This document shows positions 28,174-36,404 of a stretch of 64,000 nt of DNA, piece after piece. Made by a program: the position numbers and the translations under genes. The notes under the pieces are model-generated. The model was not told the DNA's origin, did not search any database, and saw only the letters and a program-made list of their open reading frames with translations. Source of the DNA: Nocardia crassostreae (GTDB lineage Bacteria > Actinomycetota > Actinomycetes > Mycobacteriales > Mycobacteriaceae); NCBI RefSeq assembly GCF_001613405.1, contig NZ_BDCH01000014.1, forward strand, positions 310,001 to 374,000, written 5' to 3'. The number at the start of each line of letters is the position of its first letter. Within the stretch, counting starts at the first letter, position 1.

Positions 28174-28227
28174 CGGCGGGTCGAGAATTCGCCTCCGACC
28201 GGTACCACCGGCGTAGGGAGCAAACGG

Positions 28228-28992
28228 ATGCCGTGGGCCGACAACATGATCCACGTGATGTTGTGCCTGTCGGAGACGCAGCACTTCTTCAGTCGCAAGG
28301 GTCGCAAACTCACGATCCGAGTCGTCACGGTGGGCGGTCACGACACCAACGGGCACGCACTGATTTTCGGCGACAAGCTACCCGAGGATTGTCTGGTGCG
28401 GATTCATTCGCGATGCCTCTACGGGGAAGTGCTGCGCTCCGACGACTGCGACTGCAGCCGGGAACTGGACATGTCACTGGACCTGATCCAGCACGAGGGC
28501 GCCGGGATCCTCATCTACCTCGAACAAGAGGGCCGCGGCGCCGGACTCATCGCGAAAGCCCGTGGCTACCAACACAGTGAGCGCACCGGCGCGGACACCT
28601 TCACCAGTTACGAGGCCCTCGGCATCCCCGCCGATCTGCGCAGCTACGACGACGCGGTGGCCACGCTGGTGGCGCTGGGCCCGCGCTCGGTGCGACTGCT
28701 CACCAACAACCCCGAGAAGGTGGCCGCGGTCCGGGCCGCCGGGCTGCGGGTGACCGCCGTCCCGCTGCACGCCCGGCCGCGCAGCGAACGGGCACGCCGC
28801 TACCTCGAGGCCAAACGTTCATGCGGGCACCATCTTCCGGACTACGACCGCCGGATGCGGCGGCTACTGCTGTCCCAGCAGCGCATGCTGCGGCGGCCGA
28901 TGCGGCCGGTCGCCGTCGCGGTCGGAGTGGGCGCGGCCGGAGCGGTCGGCATGCTGGTCGGCCGCCGCAGCGCGCCCGCGTCGACGAGCTAG
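28228..28992 (+). CDS. GTP cyclohydrolase II-like protein with C-terminal membrane tail
   Basis: 254 residues. The RibA catalytic domain is well kept: zinc ligands Cys63, Cys74 and Cys76 (SRCLYGEVLRSDDCDC) have the same spacing as E. coli Cys54/65/67, and Tyr114 in KARGYQ sits exactly where E. coli Tyr105 does. YLEQEGRGAGL and RLLTNNPEKV are intact. The Glu before the first Cys is Arg. Residues ~226-244 (RPVAVAVGVGAAGAVGMLVG) form a hydrophobic tail followed by Arg-Arg, so the enzyme may be tail-anchored. No riboflavin genes are near; a role in making an altered pyrimidine or other GTP product is conceivable but unproven. GGGAG precedes the ATG. Confidence 0.85.
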   Translation: MPWADNMIHVMLCLSETQHFFSRKGRKLTIRVVTVGGHDTNGHALIFGDKLPEDCLVRIHSRCLYGEVLRSDDCDCSRELDMSLDLIQHEGAGILIYLEQEGRGAGLIAKARGYQHSERTGADTFTSYEALGIPADLRSYDDAVATLVALGPRSVRLLTNNPEKVAAVRAAGLRVTAVPLHARPRSERARRYLEAKRSCGHHLPDYDRRMRRLLLSQQRMLRRPMRPVAVAVGVGAAGAVGMLVGRRSAPASTS

Positions 28993-29900
28993 GCGGCTCC
29001 GGTCGCTCCCACCAATCCGATGGCGATACCCGCCACCGCGACGAACCCGCCCAGCAGCACGAATCCCGCGAACGCGACGACCGCGCCTGCGACGGCGACG
29101 ACGGTCGCCAGGCTCGGCACCACCACGCGCGACCGATAGTGCAGCGGGAGCCGGTGCCCGCCGTGGCGCCGCTGGGCCCGCAGATACCGCGCCGCGCGCC
29201 GACTCTCCGGCAGCGTATGCACCGGGACCTTGGTCACCCGCACTCCCGCGGCCCGGACCGCGGCCACCTTCTCGGGGTTGTTGGTGATCAGCCGCACCGA
29301 GGACAGGCCCAGGGTGGCAATACTTTCCGCCGCGGTGGCGTAACAACGCCGATCGGGCGCCTCACCCAGCATCTCGTAGGCGGCGAAGGTGTCGACGCCG
29401 AGTTCCTCGGTCAAGTGCAGTCCACGAGCCTTGATCGTCAGGCCCGTGCCACGGCCCTCCTGCTCCAGATAGATCAGCACGCCGTTTCCCTCGGCCTGAA
29501 TCATGTCCATGGTCCGGTCGAGTTCGGCACCGCAATCGCAATCCTGGGATCGGAGCACATCGCCGTAGAGACATCGGGAATGGATGCGCACCAGACAGTG
29601 GTCGGTGATCGATCCGAAGACCAGCAGGTGACCACCGTCGACCCCGACGTCGAGGCGCCGCACCCACACCCGCAATTCCTGGCCTTTGCGGGTCAACGGA
29701 TGTTCAGTGGTCGAGGATTCGTCCGGATACAGCACTCGCCCCTGCTTCCGGCTTCGCGCGGTGATCCGAAGGCGCTCGTAGTGGCGCGCGAGTGTTATGC
29801 CGCCCGTCGCGGGTGGCTCAACTGAGGTGGACAAGCCAGGAGATCCTCCGTCATAGGTGCGCCCGCTCGGCTGGCCGGGCACAGGGATGATGTGGTTCAT
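28989..29900 (-). CDS. GTP cyclohydrolase II-like protein with two-helix hydrophobic tail
   Basis: A paralogue of the previous gene, facing it; the two stops share a CTAG. The domain has SRCLYGDVLRSQDCDC zinc ligands, YLEQEGRGTGL and RLITNNPEKVAAVRAAG. At the position of E. coli Tyr105 it has Leu (KARGLHL) where its neighbour has Tyr, so the chemistry may differ. The last ~45 residues (VVVPSLATVVAVAGAVVAFA and onward) are hydrophobic enough for two membrane helices. The start is uncertain: ATG at 29900, or a TTG about 20 codons later with GGAGG upstream. Both genes probably arose by duplication. Confidence 0.8.
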   Translation of the reverse strand: MNHIIPVPGQPSGRTYDGGSPGLSTSVEPPATGGITLARHYERLRITARSRKQGRVLYPDESSTTEHPLTRKGQELRVWVRRLDVGVDGGHLLVFGSITDHCLVRIHSRCLYGDVLRSQDCDCGAELDRTMDMIQAEGNGVLIYLEQEGRGTGLTIKARGLHLTEELGVDTFAAYEMLGEAPDRRCYATAAESIATLGLSSVRLITNNPEKVAAVRAAGVRVTKVPVHTLPESRRAARYLRAQRRHGGHRLPLHYRSRVVVPSLATVVAVAGAVVAFAGFVLLGGFVAVAGIAIGLVGATGAA

Positions 29901-30424
29901 CTCACTATCGGCGAGCGCGACGAGCGTATATCGCAGCAATCCTGCCGCTTTCCCGACCCGGCGTACAAGGTCTCCGGGCAGAGTTCTCGGTGTGTCACGA
30001 AGGACGTGCGGCAAGCGAGCGTGTCGTCGGATGATGCTGTGCCGCTTGCCGACTCGGCCTCCGTGCGGATGCCCGCATCCGAGCGATCCGCCGAGCGGCG
30101 ATTGTGGCGCGTCGACAGCGCGTCCCGCAGCACTGCCGCTGTCGCCGCACGGCCGCAGTCGAGTTACGCGGCGCGCTGCCCCGGGCCCCTCCGGGCGGTG
30201 ATGGACCAGGTTTCGCGGGCCGATCCGGCGGCGGTCTGCGGCCTCACCACAAGGCCCGTGCTGTTGTGCGCGACACAAGGGTCAATTTGTGGCTACGATG
30301 AGTGAGCCGCGCCACAGTATGGCGCGCGGCCATTTGCGGTTATCTCTCGGGACGACGGGGTTCGCGCAGGTAGATGAGGTGCGCGCGTGGCGGGTGTGAG
30401 CGAGAGGCAATCGGGAAAAGGGTT
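29901..30424. other. Divergent spacer before the FadD15-like gene
   Basis: 524 bases. Open frames on both strands are not convincing. A 7-bp hairpin (CGCGCCA at 30308-30314 with 30320-30326) sits about 100 bases before the acyl-CoA ligase start and might be an operator or leader structure. Nothing else is recognised. Confidence 0.45.
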
Positions 30425-32248
30425 ATGACGACAGACATCGGCTATACGCACAAATCGGGCAAAACGGTCTTCACCATTCCGGAGGCGTTTCAGGAGACGG
30501 TGACGCTGCGGCCTGAGCAGGTGGCGTTGCGGACGGTGGGGGGTACCCAGCAGATCACCTGGCGGGAGTATGCGGAGCGGGTGCGCACGCTCGCGGCCGG
30601 GCTCGCGGGGTTGGGGGTGGGCCACGGGGACACCGTGGGGATCATGCTGACCAATCGGCCGGAGTTCAATCTGGTCGATACCGCGGCGCTGCATGTGGGG
30701 GCGACGCCGTTCTCGATCTACAACACGAGTTCGGCCGAGCAGATCACGCACTTGTTCACCAATGCCGAGAACAAGGTCGTGATCACCGAGCTGGTGTTCC
30801 TCGACGCGGTGCGCGGGGCGGGGGTGGAGCTCGAGCACATCGTGCTGGTGGAAGGCAGTGCCGAGGGCACCATCACCCTGGCCGAGGTGGAGGCCGCACC
30901 CGCGGCCGATTTCGATTTCGACGCCGCCTTGCGGGCGGTCAAGCCCGATGATGTGGCCACGCTCATCTACACCTCCGGCACCACGGGGCCGTCCAAGGGT
31001 GTGGAGCTGACCCATTCCAATGTGGTCGCCCAGATCGTGGGCCTGGTCAGCGGGCCCCTCGTAGTCGGACTGGACGACCGGTCGGTGTCGTATCTGCCCG
31101 CCGCCCATGTGGCCGACCGCATTTCCGGTCACTGCGCCAACCTGTTCACCGGTGTGCAGATGACCACCGTCCCGGATCCGCGCGAGATCGCCGCCGCGCT
31201 GCCCGATGCCCGCCCGACCGCGTTCTTCGGCGTGCCGCGAGTGTGGCAGAAGATCAAGGCGGGCATCGACGCCAAGCTGGCCACCGAACCCAGCGGGGTC
31301 AAGAAGGCCCTGGCCAACTGGGCCATCGGCGTCGGCGTGAGCGCCGCGCGCGCCGATCTGGCCGGTACCGGGCGCGGCGCGCTGCTGGATGTGCAGCACA
31401 AGATCGCCGACGCGCTGGTGCTGTCCAAGCTGCGCCACGCGCTGGGCTTCGACGAGCTCAAGGTCGCCGTCTCCGGCGCCGCGGCCATTCCGCCGGAGAC
31501 CCTGGAATACATGCTGGGCCTTGGGTTTACGGTCACGGAAGTGTGGGGCATGTCGGAGACCTCCGGTGTGGGCACCTACACCCCGCTCGACAAGCCGCGC
31601 CCGGGCACCGTGGGAATCACGTTGCAGGGCACCGAGATCAAGCTGGCCGAGGACGGTGAGCTGCTGCTGCGCGGCGCCATCGTCACCCGCGGCTACCGCA
31701 AGATGCCGGAGAAGACCGCCGAGGCCATCGACGCCGACGGCTGGCTGCACACCGGCGACGTGGCCACCATCGACGGCGACGGGTACGTCACCATCGTGGA
31801 CCGCAAGAAGGAACTCATCATCAACGAGGCGGGAAAGAACCTGTCTCCCACAAATATCGAGAACACCGTGAAGGCGGCCTCCTCCCTGGTCGGCCAGGTC
31901 GTGGCCATCGGCGACGCCAAGCCGTTCATCGCCGCGCTCATCGTCCTCGATCCCGACACCGCGGTGGTGCGCGCCAAGGCCCTGGGCACCCCCGACGCCG
32001 ACCTGCAGACGCTCTCCACCACCCCGGAGATCATCGACAAGATCAAGGCCGCCGTCGCCACCGCCAATGCGAAACTCTCGCGCGTGGAACAGATCAAGCG
32101 CTTCGTCATCCTCGACAAGGGCTGGGAACCCGGCGGTGACGAACTCACCCCCACCCTCAAGCGCAACCCGATCACCACCAAGTACGCGACCGAAATCGCG
32201 TCCCTGTACACGACTCCCGCACCCGAGGGCGTCATCAACCTGTCGTAA
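30425..32248 (+). CDS. Long-chain fatty-acid--CoA ligase (FadD15-like)
   Basis: 607 residues, an ANL-family adenylating enzyme that activates fatty acids with ATP and CoA. The P-loop motif YTSGTTGPSKGVELTHSN lies near residue 182-199, the SYLPAAHV linker near 222, EVWGMSETSG near 377, and the hinge/C-domain DRKKELIINEAGKNLSPTNI near 459-478. Length and a GVPRVWQKIKAGI motif place it in the AMP-forming long-chain (FadD15/ACSL) branch. The ATG at 30425 follows GAAAAGGG. A strong terminator comes directly after. Confidence 0.93.
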   Translation: MTTDIGYTHKSGKTVFTIPEAFQETVTLRPEQVALRTVGGTQQITWREYAERVRTLAAGLAGLGVGHGDTVGIMLTNRPEFNLVDTAALHVGATPFSIYNTSSAEQITHLFTNAENKVVITELVFLDAVRGAGVELEHIVLVEGSAEGTITLAEVEAAPAADFDFDAALRAVKPDDVATLIYTSGTTGPSKGVELTHSNVVAQIVGLVSGPLVVGLDDRSVSYLPAAHVADRISGHCANLFTGVQMTTVPDPREIAAALPDARPTAFFGVPRVWQKIKAGIDAKLATEPSGVKKALANWAIGVGVSAARADLAGTGRGALLDVQHKIADALVLSKLRHALGFDELKVAVSGAAAIPPETLEYMLGLGFTVTEVWGMSETSGVGTYTPLDKPRPGTVGITLQGTEIKLAEDGELLLRGAIVTRGYRKMPEKTAEAIDADGWLHTGDVATIDGDGYVTIVDRKKELIINEAGKNLSPTNIENTVKAASSLVGQVVAIGDAKPFIAALIVLDPDTAVVRAKALGTPDADLQTLSTTPEIIDKIKAAVATANAKLSRVEQIKRFVILDKGWEPGGDELTPTLKRNPITTKYATEIASLYTTPAPEGVINLS

Positions 32249-32264
32249 CGACCCGAGTATCCCC

Positions 32265-32293
32265 GCGGCCCGGAGCCTTTCGCTCCGGGCCGC
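32265..32293 (+). terminator. Hairpin terminator after the FadD15-like gene
   Basis: Perfect 12-bp stem GCGGCCCGGAGC (32265-32276) with 32282-32293 and a CTTTC loop, 17 bases after the stop. Confidence 0.85.
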
Positions 32294-32305
32294 ACCCGTA
32301 TCCGG

Positions 32306-32386
32306 TCTGAAACGACGACGACCGGGAACTGGTGGCGGAGGCTACTCGACCGATACCGCCACCAATTCCCGGTGATCGCATGTCCA
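32306..32386 (-). repeat. 81-bp palindromic intergenic repeat, copy 3
   Basis: Third copy, inverted. Read on the minus strand: TGGACATGCGATCAC, CGGGAATTGGTGGCGG, GTCGAGTAG, CCGCCACCAGTTCCC, then a CGTCGTTTCAGA end. It lies between the convergent ends of the FadD15-like gene and the membrane protein at 32399, directly after a terminator. Confidence 0.88.
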
Positions 32387-32398
32387 GGACTCGCCGGG

Positions 32399-32923
32399 TC
32401 ATGGGAAAGCCAGGGGGCGGGTGGTGTCGAATGCGTACAGGTCGCCGTTGTACCAGATCAGCAGGGCCATCGAGGATTGCGGGAGGCGGCAGTAGTGCAG
32501 GCCGGTGACGTGCACGGGCTGGCGGGGGCCGCAGCGGGTGGTCAGGTCCGGGTCCGTGACGGGACCGGCCACCTCGAACCACTGGCCGGAGACGGCGACG
32601 GTGTGCGGGCCGTCCCACGCCCAGCCTGCCCGGCCGAAGATGAAGACCGAGTAGCCGAACAGCAGCAGGGTCATGGCTACGACCGCGAGCGCCCTCTCCC
32701 GGAACGCCCGGCGCCGCCGCGCGGTCCGTGGATCACCGCCGTCGACGGATTCGCTTGTGTCGTGGGGTATCTGCCGGCCGCCACGGGTTCTCCCACGGGC
32801 GTCGGCAGCGTCTCGCTGTGCCCGGGGGCGGCGCCATCGCGGGGTGCGGTAGGAGCGGCGTGGATCGCACGGCGATTCCAGGCAGTACCGTGGCGTGCCG
32901 CTCGGTCCGCTCGCGTCCCCCAC
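32399..32923 (-). CDS. Hypothetical protein with one membrane helix
   Basis: About 174 residues if started at the GTG at 32923; the start is not well defined. The first ~80 residues are Arg/Gly/Asp-rich and probably disordered. A hydrophobic segment (ALAVVAMTLLLFGYSVFIFG) near residue 90 is followed by a small extracytoplasmic domain with Cys residues (TTRCGPRQPVHV, GLHYCRLPQ), possibly a disulfide. It is not a family I recognise. It follows the scarred TB18.6 region on the same strand. Confidence 0.55.
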   Translation of the reverse strand: MGDASGPSGTPRYCLESPCDPRRSYRTPRWRRPRAQRDAADARGRTRGGRQIPHDTSESVDGGDPRTARRRRAFRERALAVVAMTLLLFGYSVFIFGRAGWAWDGPHTVAVSGQWFEVAGPVTDPDLTTRCGPRQPVHVTGLHYCRLPQSSMALLIWYNGDLYAFDTTRPLAFP

Positions 32924-32928
32924 GCTGG

Positions 32929-33155
32929 CTAGCGGGTGATGCTGCCGCACAGGCCCCGCACCTGTGTCTGCATGGCCTCGGTGATCCGGCCCATCTGAGC
33001 GTGACTGTGCGCGGCGGTGTCGTACTCGACCTGGATGGTGAGTCGTCCGCCGACGGTGAAGATGGTCATCTTCGGCGGCATGCCCGCGGCCATGGCGAAA
33101 ACAAGGAAGGCAGTTCCGGGAGCGCGGCGTAAGGGTTGTAGCTGTAGTCGGGCAC
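32929..33155 (-). pseudogene. TB18.6-like (YbhB/YbcL) stub joined to an unrelated C-terminal fragment
   Basis: GTG at 33155, with AGGA before it, starts PDYSYNPYAALPELPS, the N-terminus of the TB18.6 (Rv2140c) phosphatidylethanolamine-binding-like family. After about 19 residues similarity stops and this frame ends at 33066. From about 33098 another frame carries PPKMTIFTVGGRLTIQVEYD and AMQTQVRGLCGSITR to a stop at 32929, the tail of a different protein I cannot name. So most of TB18.6 (about 155 residues) and the front of the next gene are gone. The place is right: Rv2140c lies beside Rv2141c. Confidence 0.7.
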
Positions 33156-33170
33156 GAGCAGTCCTTTCGA

Positions 33171-34520
33171 TCAGCAGTTCAGCAGGAAATGTTCCAAGAC
33201 CCGGGTCCCGAATTCCAGCGACTCCACCGGAACTCGTTCGTCGACGCCGTGGAACAGGGCGGTGAAGTCCAGCTCGGGCGGCAGCTGCAGCGGCGCGAAA
33301 CCGAAGCAGCGGATTCCCAAGCGGGCGAAGGCTTTCGCGTCGGTGCCGCCGGAGAGCATATAGGGCACGGTGCGCCCCGCCGGGTCGTGGGCGAGGATGG
33401 CGTCGTTCATGGCGTCGACGAGGTGGCCGTCGAAAGTGGTTTCGTAGGAATCGAGTTTGGTGATCCACTCACGTTCCACGTCCGGGCCGATGAGGGCGTC
33501 GACCTCGCGTTCGAAGGCGGCCTGGCGACCGGGCACGACCCGGCAGTCGACGACCGCCTCGGCGGTCTGCGGGATGACATTCGCCTTGTAACCCGCGCGC
33601 AGCATGGTCGGATTGGCCGTATCCCGTAGGGTCGCGCCGATAATGCGGGAGATGGGGCCCAGTTTCGCCAGCTGGCCTTCGATATCGGGCGAGGCCGGAT
33701 CGAAGGCGAGCCCGGACTCCTCGGCGACCGCGGCCAGGAACTCGGCCACCGAATCCGAGACGACCAGCGGGAAGGTGTGGGTGCCCAGCCGCGCCACCGC
33801 CTGCGACAGAATGGTGACCGCATTGTCCTCGTGCAGGAACGACCCGTGCCCCGCACGCGCCTTGGCGCGCAACCGCATCCAGCCCAGCCCCTTCTCGGCG
33901 GTCTCCACCAGATACAGCCGCCGCTCGGTGCCGTCGGGCCGCGGCACGGTGAGCGAGAACCCGCCGACCTCCCCGACCGCCTCGGTAATGCCCTCGAACA
34001 GATCCGGCCGATGCTCCACCAGCCACTGCGAACCCCAGCGCCCGCAGTTCTCCTCGTCGGCGAGGAAGGCGAAGACGATATCGCGCGGCGGCACCGTGCC
34101 CTCGATCTTGAACTGCCGGGCGATGGCCAGCATCATGCCGACCATATCCTTCATATCGACCGCGCCGCGGCCCCACACATATCCGTCGCGCACGGCCCCG
34201 GAGAACGGGTGCACGCTCCAGTCGGACTCCTCGGCGGGAACGACATCGAGATGCCCGTGCGTGAGCAGCGCACCGCGCGAGGAGTCCGCGCCCTGCAAGC
34301 GCGCGAAGACATTGCCGCGTCCGGGCGCACCGGATTCCACGTACTCGGTCGTATACCCGACCTCCTGCAGGCGCTCGATCACCCATTCGGCGCATTCGCG
34401 CTCGCCCTTGGTGGTTTCCAGCTCGCCGGTATTGGAGGTGTCGAACCGGATCAGCGTGCTGACCAGGTCCACGACTTCCGCGACGGCAGGGGACGTGCGA
34501 GTTTCACCTGTTTTGGACAC
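33171..34520 (-). CDS. M20-family metallopeptidase (Rv2141c-like)
   Basis: 449 residues; an M20 amidohydrolase/dipeptidase with two metals. Visible ligand and catalytic segments: LLTHGHLDVVPAEESDW near residue 85-101, VWGRGAVDMKDMVGMML near 114, FLADEENCGRWGSQW near 149 with the paired Glu, and a C-terminal MLSGGTDAKAFARLG with a later LFHGVDERVP His. The central dimerisation domain is complete. The substrate may be a dipeptide or N-acyl amino acid. It is coupled to the TB18.6 stub downstream (15-base gap). Confidence 0.9.
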   Translation of the reverse strand: MSKTGETRTSPAVAEVVDLVSTLIRFDTSNTGELETTKGERECAEWVIERLQEVGYTTEYVESGAPGRGNVFARLQGADSSRGALLTHGHLDVVPAEESDWSVHPFSGAVRDGYVWGRGAVDMKDMVGMMLAIARQFKIEGTVPPRDIVFAFLADEENCGRWGSQWLVEHRPDLFEGITEAVGEVGGFSLTVPRPDGTERRLYLVETAEKGLGWMRLRAKARAGHGSFLHEDNAVTILSQAVARLGTHTFPLVVSDSVAEFLAAVAEESGLAFDPASPDIEGQLAKLGPISRIIGATLRDTANPTMLRAGYKANVIPQTAEAVVDCRVVPGRQAAFEREVDALIGPDVEREWITKLDSYETTFDGHLVDAMNDAILAHDPAGRTVPYMLSGGTDAKAFARLGIRCFGFAPLQLPPELDFTALFHGVDERVPVESLEFGTRVLEHFLLNC

Positions 34521-34706
34521 TTCACTTTCCTACCACCTCGGCACTACGCGGTGTCCGAGTGCTCGACCCCGCTCATGCGTCACGCGCAGGTCGCACCCCG
34601 CCACCTCGATTCGAATCAGCCACCACACAAGGGTTTCCACCCCGCGTGCAGGTAATCGTGCAGCAACCCTCTCGACGTTTGCCTGCACCATTACCTGCCC
34701 ACCGGA

Positions 34707-35912
34707 TCAGCGGAGGATGCGGAGGGTGGCGGTGAGGGTGGCGAGGCGCTGGTCGGTGATGCGGCGTTCGAGGAGGTCGGGGTCGAGGCGGGTGGAGGTG
34801 GCCCAGAGTTCGGCGATCTTTGCTTGCACGTCGACGTCGGTGGCAGCGAGGACCCAGAGCAGCGGGGCCCAGAGGCGGGCGGCCTGGGCTATCGCGGGCA
34901 GCATGACCAGGGTGTACGGGTCGAGGGCGGCCAGTTGCGCACCGGCGCGGCGGCGGACGGAATCGGGGGTGCGGGCGAGGGGTTCGAGGACGCCGCGCCA
35001 GAGCGAGAGATCGCTCGTGCCGTCGACGGTCGCGACGAGGTGTTCGGCGATATCGCCGAGGATCGGGTTGAGGGCGAGGCGGGTCAGGGCGTTGGGGCTG
35101 AGCTGGCCGAGGAAGCGCAGCATTTCCGGGGTGGCGTCGGCGTGCAGGAAAGTGGCGATGAGATCGGCGATGGCCGAGGGCGGGGCGACCTCGAAGAGGA
35201 TGTCGCCGACGGCGGCGATCACATCGGGGGCGCAGCGGGCGAAGACCGACAGGGCGGCCAGACGTAGTTCCTTGGAGCCGTCGATGACCGTCATGAGCAG
35301 GCGCGGGATACGCTGGCTGCGGCCGGAAAGCAGTTGGCGCACAATGGCGCTGACGCTCTCGCTGGAATAGGCGTAGGCGGCCGAGCGGATCAGGCCCTCG
35401 TCGTCATGGACGCCGGATTCCACGGCGGCGATCAATTCCGGTGTGGCATAGGCCAGGAACGGTCCGGCGGTGATGTAGTCGCGGCGGCGCAGCAACTCGT
35501 TCACGATGGCGACCACCGGCTCCGCGGGCGCGTCGTCGGCGAGCTGGCCGACGGTGCGCGGATCCAGATACGGGGCGCAGTCCGCGGCATAGGACACATC
35601 CAGGCGGGTGAGCGCGTCGATCGCCTTGCGCCGATGCTGTACGCCGACCGCGCCCGCGGCGCGCCCGGTCATGGTCGCCGGGACCAGCCGCTGCACGATC
35701 GGCAGCGACACCGCCAGCGGAACGATCGGCACCAGATTGCTGATCCGTTCGAAAACCGGTGCGTGCTGGTCGAACAGGCGGCCCGCCATGCGCTGTTGCA
35801 GTTCGTGCAGGCGCGCGGGCCCTAGTTTCTCCAGGTGCGCGAGCTGCTCGACGGGCACGTGCAGGGTTCGCGCCAGGAGGACGAGCTGCGCTCGCGTCAC
35901 CGAATCGGTCAT
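34707..35912 (-). CDS. Helical repeat protein, paralogue of the gene at 40040
   Basis: 401 residues from the ATG at 35912 (MTDSVTRAQLVLLARTLHVP). The protein is soluble and mostly helical apart from a hydrophobic stretch near residue 55-80. It contains HEAT-like units such as DDEGLIRSAAYAYSSESVSA and KELRLAALSVFARCAPDVIA. It aligns clearly with the gene at 40040-40996 for its first ~310 residues and adds ~85 residues at the end. I do not recognise the family. It may be a scaffold or regulator, but nothing in the context decides this. Confidence 0.7.
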   Translation of the reverse strand: MTDSVTRAQLVLLARTLHVPVEQLAHLEKLGPARLHELQQRMAGRLFDQHAPVFERISNLVPIVPLAVSLPIVQRLVPATMTGRAAGAVGVQHRRKAIDALTRLDVSYAADCAPYLDPRTVGQLADDAPAEPVVAIVNELLRRRDYITAGPFLAYATPELIAAVESGVHDDEGLIRSAAYAYSSESVSAIVRQLLSGRSQRIPRLLMTVIDGSKELRLAALSVFARCAPDVIAAVGDILFEVAPPSAIADLIATFLHADATPEMLRFLGQLSPNALTRLALNPILGDIAEHLVATVDGTSDLSLWRGVLEPLARTPDSVRRRAGAQLAALDPYTLVMLPAIAQAARLWAPLLWVLAATDVDVQAKIAELWATSTRLDPDLLERRITDQRLATLTATLRILR

Positions 35913-36404
35913 AAGCCGCGCCGGGTCGTCTGGGTTGCGGTATCGCCGAGTTCGGCTCTGGCAGACATCATTTCCCCGTTTCTCCGGTGACAGTGCCCGG
36001 ACACCCCGCGTTCGACCGCCCATCATAGAGGCGCGAATGTCGCAAAAATCGCAAACAGTGCAGACTCCCAATGACCGCCGGGATGCGGCCATGAGTCACC
36101 CAGCGGTGGGATACCCCCGAGAGGGCGCATCCCCGCGCCACGGTCCGGCCCGAACGACTGCTCCCCCGCACCGCGGTGGTTGCGGCGACTGCCCGGGATG
36201 GATACCGCCGCGGTGATGGTCGTGCGCCGCACGGGTGGTGCGAGCCTGGTGCCTCGGGCGCGGGATCGTCGCCGTGCTGATCATCAGCGGCTGCACCGAT
36301 TCCGGGTGCTGGGCGGCGGCTATCGAGCGGGGTGGTGGGGCGCGTGCAAGGGGGATGCAAGTCGGTGCAAGGGGCGGGTAAACGGTGGTGCGCACAGTGG
36401 GGGC
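35913..36404. other. Divergent spacer before the FAD monooxygenase
   Basis: 492 bases with no supported gene. Near the right end are two direct GTGCAAGGGG words, at 36344-36353 and 36365-36374, 21 bases apart and about 30-60 bases before the monooxygenase ATG. Two helical turns of spacing would suit an activator site, but this is speculative. Confidence 0.45.

Noticed and set aside
36226..36404. A possible short lipoprotein-like open frame (LIISGC-like string)
   Set aside because: No signal-peptide charge pattern, no ribosome site, and the frame soon becomes Gly/Arg-rich; not supportable.
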